Assembly (NCBI RefSeq): GCF_020217425.1
Contig: NZ_CP084092.1
Location: forward strand, 186,001-250,000
Direction of reading: 5' to 3'
Length of the DNA: 64,000 bases
Source: Halomicrobium urmianum
GTDB taxonomy: Archaea; Halobacteriota; Halobacteria; Halobacteriales; Haloarculaceae
Part shown: in pieces, positions 51,277 through 59,534 of the stretch
How positions within the stretch are numbered: position 1 is the stretch's first letter
Layout: each line of letters opens with the position of its first letter
Made by a program: the position numbers and the translations under genes
Notes under the pieces: model-generated
The model's database searches: none
The model's input: only the letters and a program-made list of their open reading frames with translations
What the model was told of the DNA's origin: nothing

Positions 51277-52389
51277 TCACTCGGCGGCGCAGTTGTTCGG
51301 ACCCAGCTCGAGGTCGCCCAGTTCGTCCGCGGGGACCGATTCTCGCCCGACGTTGACCTGCTTGACGCGCTCGAAGTTCGGCGGGTGGTCCGGGATATCC
51401 GACGCGAGCGTTTCGACGAACGCCTCGCGGTCCCGCTGCAGGTCCTCGTTCCGCTCTGTGACCTCGCCGAGCGTCGCGGTCACCGGCGGCTCTGGCGATC
51501 CGGGGTCGTGTGCCGGGAGGACGACTGCGTCGCTCGGGCGCTCCAGCAGGCGCTGGAGGCTCTCGTAGAGCGTGGCGGCGTTGGCCGCGACGTCGGAGTC
51601 TTCGATCCCAGCCTCGACGCCGAGTTCGACCCGGCCGACGCTGTCGTGGAAGAGGGTGTCGCCGGTGAGCAGCGCCGCCCCCTCGACGTCGAACGAGACG
51701 CTGCCCTCGCTGTGGCCGGGCGTATGGATCACCTCGACGTCGACGTCCCCGACGGTGATCGTCTCGCCGTCTTCGAGGGGCGCGGCGTCGACGGCGAGCG
51801 CGTCCGCGGGGTGCAGAGAGTAGGGGACGTCGTGCCGGGACGCGAGTTCTCGGCCGCCGGACACGTGGTCGGCGTGGGCATGCGAGTCGAAGACGGCGAC
51901 CAGTTCGGCGCCGCGGTCGTCGACGATCGCCTCGTACTCCTCGACGTAGCTGGACGGGTCGAACACGGCCGCCTGCCCGTCCGAGAGCAGGACGTGCGAG
52001 AGGCAGCCCTTCCCCGGGCGAGCGACCTGGATCAACTCCCCGTCGAGGTCGACGGGGACGGCGGCGTGTCGGTGGACGCGGCTCCAGCCGTTCATCCCGT
52101 CCACCAGCGTCGCGGCGTCGTACCCCATCTCCTCGAGTACGTCCGTCGCGGTCTGGGAGACGACGCCCGCCGCACAGACGGTGACGACCTCCCTGTCTTC
52201 CGGGAGGTCCGAGAGGGATTCTTTCGCGGCCGCCGGGTCGTCGACCAACTGATCGTAGACGTCGACGTTCGTACTGTCCGGAACGTGCCAGTCCTCGTAC
52301 TCCTCGCGGTGGCGGACGTCCAGGACGAGCACGTCCTCTCCGTCCCCCTGCAATCGCCTTCCCAGTTCCGCCGGTTCGATTTCCGCCAT
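51277..52389 (-). CDS. Rhodanese plus metallo-beta-lactamase fusion, persulfide-handling type
   Basis: A 370-aa protein. The N-terminal rhodanese domain (1-105) has Cys72 in VVTVCAAGVVSQT as the persulfide-carrying residue and VLDVRHREEYEDWHVP near the start. The C-terminal metallo-beta-lactamase domain (115-370) has the metal motif HAHADH (170-175) and TPGHSEGSVSF. This resembles ETHE1-type persulfide dioxygenases and their rhodanese fusions, which oxidise glutathione- or CoA-like persulfide to sulfite. The domain order here is rhodanese first. The ATG at 52389 is chosen because the rhodanese domain begins there. Confidence 0.85.
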   Translation of the reverse strand: MAEIEPAELGRRLQGDGEDVLVLDVRHREEYEDWHVPDSTNVDVYDQLVDDPAAAKESLSDLPEDREVVTVCAAGVVSQTATDVLEEMGYDAATLVDGMNGWSRVHRHAAVPVDLDGELIQVARPGKGCLSHVLLSDGQAAVFDPSSYVEEYEAIVDDRGAELVAVFDSHAHADHVSGGRELASRHDVPYSLHPADALAVDAAPLEDGETITVGDVDVEVIHTPGHSEGSVSFDVEGAALLTGDTLFHDSVGRVELGVEAGIEDSDVAANAATLYESLQRLLERPSDAVVLPAHDPGSPEPPVTATLGEVTERNEDLQRDREAFVETLASDIPDHPPNFERVKQVNVGRESVPADELGDLELGPNNCAAE

Positions 52390-52425
52390 CGTACCCTCCC
52401 GTATGACGGGCGTTTGAATAGGGGT

Positions 52426-52447
52426 GGTGCCGGACATGACCGGCACC
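52426..52447. promoter_or_regulatory. Palindromic operator-like site between divergent rhodanese and HTH genes
   Basis: GGTGCCGG-ACATGA-CCGGCACC is a perfect 8-bp inverted repeat with a 6-bp spacer. On its right it abuts TTAATTT (52449-52455), the TATA-like box 28 bp from the HTH gene's ATG. On its left it lies close to TATTCAAA (about 52411-52418, minus strand), a TATA-like box for the rhodanese gene. One bound factor could control both directions. Confidence 0.6.
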
Positions 52448-52476
52448 GTTAATTTCGAGAGGTGCAAAGCATCGGT

Positions 52477-53211
52477 ATGGCCCTGTACGAGGCGTCCCTG
52501 CGGGTGAGACACGAGTGTCCGTATCGGTCGATCTCGGAGCGCTATCCGGACCTCACGATACGGGAGTGGCCGCTGAGCGACTGCCAGGTGCTCGAGATCT
52601 CCTCGGAGGAGACGCCGACCGAAGAGCTGCTCGCGGAGATAGACGAACTGGGGACGGTGCTCCACGAGTCGACCGACGACGACGGTTACCACGTCGTCAC
52701 GCAGTCCTGCCTCTGCTCGCTCGAGGAGTCGATCGTCGACCGGTTCGAGGCGCACAACTGCCTGTACCAGTCCCCGACGATCTACCGCCAGGGGTGGGAA
52801 CACTACACGGTCGTCGCGTTCGACGAGGCCGACGTCCGGTCGCTGCTCGCCGAGTTGCGCGAGGACCGCGACATCGATCTCCTCTCGAAGACGTCGATCG
52901 CGGAGAAGCAGGTCCCCCACAGCATGCTGGCGCCCGTCGACCGGCTGTTCGACGACGTCACCGACCGGCAGCTGGCGGCCCTGCAGCTGGCGCTGGAGAG
53001 CGGGTACTACGAGCAGCCCCGGCGGACGTCGCTGCGCGACCTCGCCGAGCAGACGTCCGTCGCCCGGTCGACCTACGAGGAGCACCTCCGGAAAGCCGAG
53101 AACAAACTGCTCTCGAACGCGGGGCAGTTCCTGCGTCTGGTGACGGCGACCACGTCGACGAATCCCCTCCGGTCGGAACAGCCCGCCAGCGTCGACCAGC
53201 GTGCCGACTGA
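52477..53211 (+). CDS. Bat-like HTH_10 regulator with Cys-rich sensor part
   Basis: A 244-aa regulator. The N-terminal part (1-160) is acidic and has Cys residues in RHECPYRS, SDCQV, QSCLCSLEES and AHNCLYQSP. The C-terminal HTH_10 is LTDRQL-like: DVTDRQLAALQLALESGYYE, then RRTSLRDLAEQTSVARSTYEE. The message is probably leaderless (TTAATTT 28 bp upstream). It is divergent from the rhodanese/MBL gene across a perfect palindrome, so it is the prime candidate regulator of that operon. The Cys-x-Cys motif suggests thiol or persulfide sensing, an inference. Confidence 0.82.
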   Translation: MALYEASLRVRHECPYRSISERYPDLTIREWPLSDCQVLEISSEETPTEELLAEIDELGTVLHESTDDDGYHVVTQSCLCSLEESIVDRFEAHNCLYQSPTIYRQGWEHYTVVAFDEADVRSLLAELREDRDIDLLSKTSIAEKQVPHSMLAPVDRLFDDVTDRQLAALQLALESGYYEQPRRTSLRDLAEQTSVARSTYEEHLRKAENKLLSNAGQFLRLVTATTSTNPLRSEQPASVDQRAD

Positions 53212-53242
53212 ACGCGGGTCCGATCGCCGGCGCGACCACCGT

Positions 53243-53884
53243 TCAGTCCGCGTCCGCGAACGCCGACGTCGCGAGCTTCGCCTCGACCGCACTGAGCCGC
53301 TGTGAGAGCGCCGGCTTCGAGACGCCGATGTCGTCGGCCAGCTCGCCGAACGACGTCTCCCGCGGCCGCTCGTAGTAGCCGCTCGCGACCGCTCGGACGG
53401 CCGCCTCACGCTGTTTCTCGGTCAGTCCCGCCAGTTCGACGGTGATGGTCTGGCAGGGGCCGTCGGCCGCGCCGTCGACCCGTCGGATCCTGCACAGGTG
53501 TAGTTCGGTGGTGACGCCTTCCAGACCGTCGATGAGCTCGCCCAGCGTCGCCCGATCGGGCAGGTACGCCTCGACCCGGAACCGGTCGTCCGAGACGTCG
53601 GTGACCTCCGGAACGCAGCCGACGGCGTCGAAGACGGCGCAGGGACAGCCCCCGTCGACCTCGCTGGTAGCGTGGACGACGGTTGCGTCGTCGGCTCGCT
53701 CCGGCGTCCGAACGGTGACGTCCGTCCGGCACGTCCGGCCCGCGAGCCGCTGGCGAGCGTCGACGACCTCGTCGTCGATCCCCGACAGCGGACACTCGCC
53801 GGGCGTCTCGGGGGCGATCTCGAGTTCGACGCAGAGGTCCCGTCGGGATCGTTCGGCGTCGGCCGGATCGCGACTATCGCTCAT
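53243..53884 (-). CDS. Bat-like HTH_10 regulator, Cys-rich
   Basis: A 213-aa regulator with Cys in DLCVELEI, TPGECPLSG, GRTCRTDV, DGGCPCAVFDAVGCVPE, LHLCRI and DGPCQT. HTH_10 is at the C terminus (LTEKQREAAVRAVASGYYER, then FGELADDIGVSKPALSQRL). It is convergent with the related regulator at 52477, 31 bp apart. GCCCGCT and AGCGGGC form an inverted repeat around its promoter (53885-53920). Six or more conserved-looking Cys imply a redox or metal-based signal. Confidence 0.8.
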   Translation of the reverse strand: MSDSRDPADAERSRRDLCVELEIAPETPGECPLSGIDDEVVDARQRLAGRTCRTDVTVRTPERADDATVVHATSEVDGGCPCAVFDAVGCVPEVTDVSDDRFRVEAYLPDRATLGELIDGLEGVTTELHLCRIRRVDGAADGPCQTITVELAGLTEKQREAAVRAVASGYYERPRETSFGELADDIGVSKPALSQRLSAVEAKLATSAFADAD

Positions 53885-53979
53885 GCCCGCTAGTTCGATT
53901 CGGACGGGATTAAGCGGGCGACGCGATCCAGCGCCGCGGGAATCGCCCGGTCGCTTAAGTCGATCGAACGCGGTCACGC

Positions 53980-55026
53980 CTACGCGGCGTCGACCAGCGG
54001 GCCGTCGACGCGGTCGGCGTGGGAGCGGCGGCGGAGCCGGCCGACGCGGTCCATGACCGTCCGCGCGAGTTGCCGGAGCTTCCCCGTCGACAGCCCGCCG
54101 TCGTCGGCGAGCGCGATCGGCGCCCCGGACCGCTCGCGGACGGTCGGGTCCAGCGGCAGCCGAACCAGCAGCGGCGCGTCCAGGTCGTCGGCCAGCAGCT
54201 CGCCGTCCCTGGTGTCGACGCGGTCGTGCACCGCGTTGCACTCCGGGCAGACGAACGTGCGCTTGTTCTCGACGACGCCCAGCACGGGGAGGTCGCGCTC
54301 CCGGCACTGCGCGACGGCCTCGCGTGCTCCGGCGACGGCGATCGACTGTGGCGTGGTGACGACGACGGTGCCCAGCACCGGCAGGCGGTCCAGCACCGCG
54401 CGCTGGGCGGCGCCCGACCCCGACGGCAGGTCGACGACGACGTAGTCGCGGTCTGCCCAGTCGAGGCCCGCCCAGGCGTCCGCGACCAACTCCGCCGCCT
54501 CGGCCGGCCGGTCCGCGACCGGCCCGTCGCCGTCCGCGAGGAAGTCCACGCCGAACAGCGCCAGGTCGCAGGCGTCGAGCGGTGCGACCGGCTCGCCGTC
54601 CGCGGCGGCGCCGTCCGCGCCCAGTTCGTGGGCCGTGGTCGGCCCGTGCACGTCGGCGTCGAACAGGCCGACCCGCGCCCCGCGGCGGGCCATCGCCGCG
54701 GCGAGGTTCACGGCCACGGTGCTCGTCCCGACGCCGCCCTTGCCGGAGCAGAGGCCGATCACCGTCGGCGTGTCGTCCCGGCCCGCGGGGGTCGCGTCGT
54801 CGACGTCGATGACGATGTCCGCGTCGTAGCCCGCCTCGTTGACCCGGTCGCGGACGTCGGCGATCAGATCCGTCTCCGCGGGCGAGTAGGGCGCGCCCAG
54901 CGCCAGCGGCACGCGCGCCGTCGTCGCCGTCGTCTCCACCGCACCGACGATCCCCAGCGAGACGACGTCGTCGCCGAGGTCGGGGTCCGTTACCGTCGCC
55001 AGTCGCTCCAGTAGTTGATTGGTCAC
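53980..55026 (-). CDS. Mrp/NBP35-like P-loop ATPase (FeS-cluster carrier)
   Basis: A 348-aa protein: N-terminal DUF59-like segment (LLERLATVTDPDLGDDVVSLG), deviant Walker A GLCSGKGGVGTSTVAVNLA near 93, GLFDADVHGPTTAHELGAD and the C-terminal FeS-type pair CPECNAVH near 265. Mrp proteins carry [4Fe-4S] clusters to target enzymes. A strong GGAGGTGA site overlaps the GTG at 55035 and is properly spaced for the GTG at 55026, so the latter is preferred. It may supply clusters to the ferredoxin-type proteins in this genome. Confidence 0.82.
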   Translation of the reverse strand: MTNQLLERLATVTDPDLGDDVVSLGIVGAVETTATTARVPLALGAPYSPAETDLIADVRDRVNEAGYDADIVIDVDDATPAGRDDTPTVIGLCSGKGGVGTSTVAVNLAAAMARRGARVGLFDADVHGPTTAHELGADGAAADGEPVAPLDACDLALFGVDFLADGDGPVADRPAEAAELVADAWAGLDWADRDYVVVDLPSGSGAAQRAVLDRLPVLGTVVVTTPQSIAVAGAREAVAQCRERDLPVLGVVENKRTFVCPECNAVHDRVDTRDGELLADDLDAPLLVRLPLDPTVRERSGAPIALADDGGLSTGKLRQLARTVMDRVGRLRRRSHADRVDGPLVDAA

Positions 55027-55248
55027 GGTCGTCACCTCCGCAGGTCTGCCCCCGCCCCCGGGCGGCGGGCGATCGTCTGCGATCCGAACGCCGCTGGACG
55101 CGGGGAGTCGGTCTGTGTCGGCGTCACATCCGTACGTACGCCCCCGACCGGCATCCCGACGGTGCTTAACTGTTCGTTCCTTTAAGGCGGGTTGCGAACC
55201 GGGGCCGCCGGGCTGCGACGCGAACCAGGCGCCGGGGCGCGCCCGGCG

Positions 55249-56316
55249 TCACTCGGCCGGCGGTAGCAACCGGTCGACGTCGACGCTCTCCGCCAGGAGT
55301 TCGCGTGCCCGTTCGACCGTCCGCTCGGTCCGCGTCCGTCCCGAGTGGAGGACCCCCTCAACGCGATCGACCGTCGTGCGCGTGTCCGACTGGACCAGCA
55401 AGACGGGGACGCCCTCCTCGCGGGCCCGACCCAGGACGCTCTCGGGCGGGCGGAAGCCGCCGGTCAGCAGCAGCGCCTCGACGCCGGGCGCCTCCAGCGC
55501 CGCCGCCTGGATCTCGGCGCGGTCGCCGCCCGCGATCATGACGGCGTTTCGCGTCCGGCGGAACTGCCCGAGTGCGCTGTCGCTGCCCATCGCGCCCACC
55601 GTGAACCGCTCGACGCGGTCGTCGAGCGTCGCGTCGCCCGAGAGCACCTCGGCGCCGAGGCTCTCCGCGAGGTCGGCCACGGGGACGCTGGCCAGTTCCT
55701 CGTCCCGGGGGACGAGCCCGAAGACCGGCACGCCACGGCTCTCGAGGAACGGGACGACGTCCTCGGTGAGTTCGTCTATCGACGCGTCAGTGACGCGATT
55801 GAACACGACGCCGGCCAGGCGGTCGCCGATCGACCCGGCCGCGGCCAGCACCTCGTCGACGTCGCCGACCTCCTCGTACCCCGCGACGAGGAGTACCTCC
55901 GCGTCGATCGCCGCCGCGAGGTCGACGTCGGTGAGGTCGATCGCACTCCCGGTCGCGAGACCGTCGCTCCCCTCGACGACCATCAGGTCCCTGTCCGCCG
56001 CCAGGGTCTCGAAGCTGTCGACGACCCGCGAACGCACCTCCTCGGGGTCCTCGCGGCCGCGCATCACCTCCTGGACGAACGTCGGCGAGTAGACGACCGG
56101 CTCCATCTCGTGCATCTCCGCGTCGAGGTCCAGCAGCGCGCGGGCCAGCAGGGGGTCCTCGTCGCGCGTCTTTCCGGTCGCGCTCCGGAGGCGGGTGCCC
56201 ATCGGCTTCATGTAGCCCACCTCGCGGTCCCGGTCGCGCGCCTCGGCGGCGAGCGCGAGGGCGATTGCCGTCTTGCCGATACCTGCGTCGGTCGATGTGA
56301 CGAGTAGCGTACTCAT
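55249..56316 (-). CDS. BioD/DRTGG-domain protein (phosphotransacetylase N-terminal-like)
   Basis: A 355-aa protein: P-loop with TSTDAGIGKTAIALALA (residues 6-22), MKPMGTRL and a DRTGG-like central to C-terminal region (AEVLSGDATLDDRVERFTVG, then LTGGFRPPESVLGRA). This is the N-terminal, non-catalytic half of large bacterial phosphotransacetylases; the catalytic Pta domain is absent. It overlaps the acetyl-CoA synthetase stop (ATGA), so the two are co-translated. A regulatory role over acetate metabolism is likely, by analogy with the Pta N-terminal domain that responds to NADH or pyruvate. Confidence 0.75.
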   Translation of the reverse strand: MSTLLVTSTDAGIGKTAIALALAAEARDRDREVGYMKPMGTRLRSATGKTRDEDPLLARALLDLDAEMHEMEPVVYSPTFVQEVMRGREDPEEVRSRVVDSFETLAADRDLMVVEGSDGLATGSAIDLTDVDLAAAIDAEVLLVAGYEEVGDVDEVLAAAGSIGDRLAGVVFNRVTDASIDELTEDVVPFLESRGVPVFGLVPRDEELASVPVADLAESLGAEVLSGDATLDDRVERFTVGAMGSDSALGQFRRTRNAVMIAGGDRAEIQAAALEAPGVEALLLTGGFRPPESVLGRAREEGVPVLLVQSDTRTTVDRVEGVLHSGRTRTERTVERARELLAESVDVDRLLPPAE

Positions 56317-58415
56317 GAGTCTCGGTCGATCGTTAGCTGCAAGTCCAGTGCGGTGACCCCGTCCGGCGCCGCGATCAGGGGGTTCACGTCCAGTTCGGCG
56401 ATGGCGGGGAAGTCCGCCACCAGCTGCGAGAGGCGCTGGATCGTCTCGACGAGGGCGTCCTCGTCGACCGGCTCCCGGCCCCGCGCGCCGCGCAACAGCG
56501 GCGTCGATTCGACGTCCTCGAGCATGTCGCGGGCCTCGGTCTCGGTGACCGGCGCGACGCGGAGCGTGGTGTCCTCGAACACCTCGACGAAGACGCCGCC
56601 GAGGCCGAAGAGGACCAACTGCCCGAACTGCGGGTCCCGGTTCGTCCCGAGGATGGTCTCCGTGCCGGCGTCGAGGTCGACCATCTCCTGGACCTGTACG
56701 CCCAGGAGCGTCGCGTCGCGCTGGTACTCGCGGGCGCGGACGACCAGGTCCTCGTAGGTGTCCCGGACGTCCTCCGGCGAGACGCCGACCTCGACGCCGC
56801 CGATGTCGGACTTGTGCAGGATGTCCGGGCTGACGATCTTCATGACGACGTCGCCGTCGATCTCCTCGGCGACCCGCTGGGCCTCCGCCGGGCCGTCGAC
56901 GACCTCGCCCTCCGGCGTCGGGATGCCGTAGGCGTCCAGCAGGTCCATCGCCTCGACGCCGAGGCGGTTCGTGTCCCGCCGCTCCGCGCGGTCGAGGATC
57001 TCGCGGGCCCTGTCGCGGTCGACGTCGAACCGCTCTGGCTCGGCGTACTCCCGGGACTGGATCTCGTCGTAGCGCCGCAGCGCGTCGAGGCCGTTCACGG
57101 CGCGCGCCGGGTCGAAGTACGAGGGGATCCCCGCCTCGGAGAGGATCTCGCGGTAGCTCGTTCCCGACTCGCCGCCCATGAACGAGGCCGCAATCGGGGC
57201 CCCAGATTCCACCTGCCGCTCCGCGACGGTCTCGGCCAGGGCGTCGAAGTCCACCACGGCCGTCGGGCAGGCCACGACGATTGCCATCCCGACGTTGTCG
57301 TCCTGGAGGACCGTCTCCAGGGCGACGTCGAACCGGTCGGCGGGCGCGTCCCCGAGGACGTCGACGGGGTTGTAGATGTTCGCCTCGTCGGGCAGCACCT
57401 CTCCCAGTCGCTCCTTCGTGTCCTCCGTGAACTCGGCCAGCGACAGGTCGGCGTCGCCGACGGCGTCGGTGGTCATCACGCCCGGGCCGCCGGCGTTGGT
57501 GACGATGGCGACGCCCTCCCCGTCGGGCAGCGGCTGGCCCGACAGGATCTGCGCGTAGTCGAACAGCTCCTGGACGGACGACGCCCGGAGGACGCCGGCC
57601 TGCTCCAGTCCGGCCTCGTAGGCCGCCTCGGAGCCGGCTATCGCGCCGGTGTGGGAGGCGGCGGCGCTGGCCCCGGCGTCCGTGCGCCCGGACTTCACCA
57701 CGACGATCGGAGTGTCCTGGGTCACCTCGCGGGCCGTCCGGACGAACTCGGCGCCGTCGCCGACGTCCTCGAGGTAGCCGAGGATGACGTCCGTGTCCGG
57801 GTCCGCACCCCACTCGGCGACGAAGTCGCCCTCGTCGAGGACGGCCTTGTTACCGAGCGAGACGATGTCCTTGAACCCGACGTCGCGCTCGGCCGCCCAG
57901 TCCAGGACGGCCGTGACGAACGCCCCCGACTGGCTCATAAATGAGATGTCGCCCTCGCGGGCCATCACGTCTCCGAACGTGGCGTTCAGCCCCCGAGGGG
58001 TGCTCATCACGCCGATGCTGTTCGGTCCGACGACGTTCACGTCGTGCTCTTCGGCTGCCTCGCGCAACTCGCGCTCGCGGGCTGCGCCCTCGCCGCCGGT
58101 CTCGCCGAACCCGGCCGTGACGACGACGACGTTCTCGACGCCCGCCTCGCCGGCGTCCCGGACCGAGTCGACCGCGGCGTCCGGCGGCACGGCGACGACC
58201 GCGACGTCGATGCCGCCGGCGTCCTCGACGTCGCCGATCTCGTCGTGACACGACAGCCCCAGCGCCGACTCCTTGTACGGGTTGATCGCGTGCACCGCTC
58301 CCTCGAAGGAGTCCAGCAAGTTCCGGGTGATAGCCCGGCCGACGGAGCCGTCACTGTCGGTCGCTCCGACGACTGCGACCCGTGACGGCGCAAACAGTGT
58401 AGACAATCGGCCCAT
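56313..58415 (-). CDS. acd: ADP-forming acetyl-CoA synthetase (acd), fused alpha-beta subunits
   Basis: A 700-aa enzyme. The N-terminal CoA-binding/ligase half has VAVVGATDSDGSVGRAIT, SFMSQSGAFVTAVLDWA and the phosphorylated His in SHTGAIAGSEAAY at about 255. The C-terminal ATP-grasp half (about 465-700) has AYGIPTPEGEVV, VVMKIVSPDILHKSDIGGV and LFGLGGVFVEVFEDT. Archaea use it to make ATP from acetyl-CoA while releasing acetate. A DRTGG-type protein is coupled downstream. The 86-nt repeat copy 3 lies 100 bp upstream. Confidence 0.92.
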   Translation of the reverse strand: MGRLSTLFAPSRVAVVGATDSDGSVGRAITRNLLDSFEGAVHAINPYKESALGLSCHDEIGDVEDAGGIDVAVVAVPPDAAVDSVRDAGEAGVENVVVVTAGFGETGGEGAARERELREAAEEHDVNVVGPNSIGVMSTPRGLNATFGDVMAREGDISFMSQSGAFVTAVLDWAAERDVGFKDIVSLGNKAVLDEGDFVAEWGADPDTDVILGYLEDVGDGAEFVRTAREVTQDTPIVVVKSGRTDAGASAAASHTGAIAGSEAAYEAGLEQAGVLRASSVQELFDYAQILSGQPLPDGEGVAIVTNAGGPGVMTTDAVGDADLSLAEFTEDTKERLGEVLPDEANIYNPVDVLGDAPADRFDVALETVLQDDNVGMAIVVACPTAVVDFDALAETVAERQVESGAPIAASFMGGESGTSYREILSEAGIPSYFDPARAVNGLDALRRYDEIQSREYAEPERFDVDRDRAREILDRAERRDTNRLGVEAMDLLDAYGIPTPEGEVVDGPAEAQRVAEEIDGDVVMKIVSPDILHKSDIGGVEVGVSPEDVRDTYEDLVVRAREYQRDATLLGVQVQEMVDLDAGTETILGTNRDPQFGQLVLFGLGGVFVEVFEDTTLRVAPVTETEARDMLEDVESTPLLRGARGREPVDEDALVETIQRLSQLVADFPAIAELDVNPLIAAPDGVTALDLQLTIDRDS

Positions 58416-58514
58416 CCAGTCGATAGTCGGCCCCGCGAAACCGTTATACTACGACTCGATTCCCACGCCGTGAGATTCCACAGACGAACCGACGGCCCTT
58501 TTTCCCTCGTAACT

Positions 58515-58600
58515 CTACAGTAGAAATTGAACGCGCTGACACATTCGAAGGGTACCCGAGGTACTCCTCGATGTGTGAATAGTTTCAATTTCTACTATGG
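58515..58600 (+). repeat. 86-nt palindromic element, copy 3
   Basis: Outer arms CTACAGTAGAAATTGAA and TTTCAATTTCTACTATGG pair well. The inner stem has changed from GCACC/GGTGC (copies 1, 2 and nearly 4) to GTACC/GGTAC, a compensating C-G to T-A exchange that keeps the hairpin. It lies between the starts of acd and the end of the GNAT gene. Confidence 0.9.
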
Positions 58601-58722
58601 GCGTTTGTTCGGTCGCGGCGGTCCGTAGTGTCAGAGTCCGTGTCCGATACGAACGTCCCCGGTCGTCGCTCCACCGGCTGCTCTGTGATCGTATTCGACG
58701 AGCAACTGTCGGCTGAAGGGCG

Positions 58723-59361
58723 CTACGGTGCCGGGCCGTCTCCGCGGAGGATCGGCGGGTACCGAAACTCCTCGGCCCGCACGCCCGAGAGCGGGAGCCG
58801 CAGTCGGAGGGCGTCGATCCGACCGTCTCGGCGATCGTAGGAGAACTGCTCGACGATCTCGAACCCGATGCGGTCGCACAGGCCCCGTGCGGCGTCGTCG
58901 TCCGCGTCGGCGACGGCCGCGAGCGCGTCCCTGTCGGCCGCGGTCGCGGTCGCAGCGACGTGCTTCGCCAGTTCGGTCCCGATGCCCCGGCACCGATAGC
59001 CCGGGCGGACGAACGCGGACAGTTCGGGCTCGGCCGCGTCCGTCGGGGCGTACAGCGCGTGCCCGACCACGTGCCCGTCGCGCGCGGCGACGACGTCGCA
59101 CCCGTCGGCGACGAGGTCCGCGAGCCACTCCGCGACGCGCGTCCGTCCTCCGGGCGGCACCGCCCGTCCGCGGACGCGGTCGGACGGCGAGGCGTCTTCG
59201 TACAGGTCGACGAGCGCGTCACGATCGGCCTCCCCGGCCGGCCGGACGACCCACGGCTCTCCGTCGCGGTCGACGAAGCGCGGGCACCGGGGCGGACAGT
59301 GTGGCGACCCCTCGCAAGTCCCGGGCTCCCAGTACGCACAGCGGTAGTCAGCGTCGGCCAT
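58723..59361 (-). CDS. GNAT acetyltransferase with N-terminal Cys cluster
   Basis: A 212-aa protein. The first 30 residues hold YRCAYWEPGTCEGSPHCPPRC, four Cys in a C-x7-C-x6-C-x3-C-like arrangement that could bind zinc. The GNAT fold follows (36-200: VRPAGEADRDALVDLYED, then VRPGYRCRGIGTELAKHVA with the acetyl-CoA-binding RCRGIGT loop, and DDAARGLCDRIGFEIVEQF). Acceptor unknown. The Cys cluster is unusual for GNATs and may carry substrate recognition. Confidence 0.82.
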   Translation of the reverse strand: MADADYRCAYWEPGTCEGSPHCPPRCPRFVDRDGEPWVVRPAGEADRDALVDLYEDASPSDRVRGRAVPPGGRTRVAEWLADLVADGCDVVAARDGHVVGHALYAPTDAAEPELSAFVRPGYRCRGIGTELAKHVAATATAADRDALAAVADADDDAARGLCDRIGFEIVEQFSYDRRDGRIDALRLRLPLSGVRAEEFRYPPILRGDGPAP

Positions 59362-59534
59362 ACGTCCGTCTCGCGCTGCGTCCGGGTTAAGAGCGGGCGC
59401 GCGCTCCCACGGAACGGGAATCGGGGCGGAAGCGGGCGGTCGACGGACCGCGCTGATCGACGGTCCCGGTCCGGATTTTCACCCGACGGGAATCGGTTGT
59501 CCGCTTTTAGGTCCCGCTCGGCGCAGGGACACAC

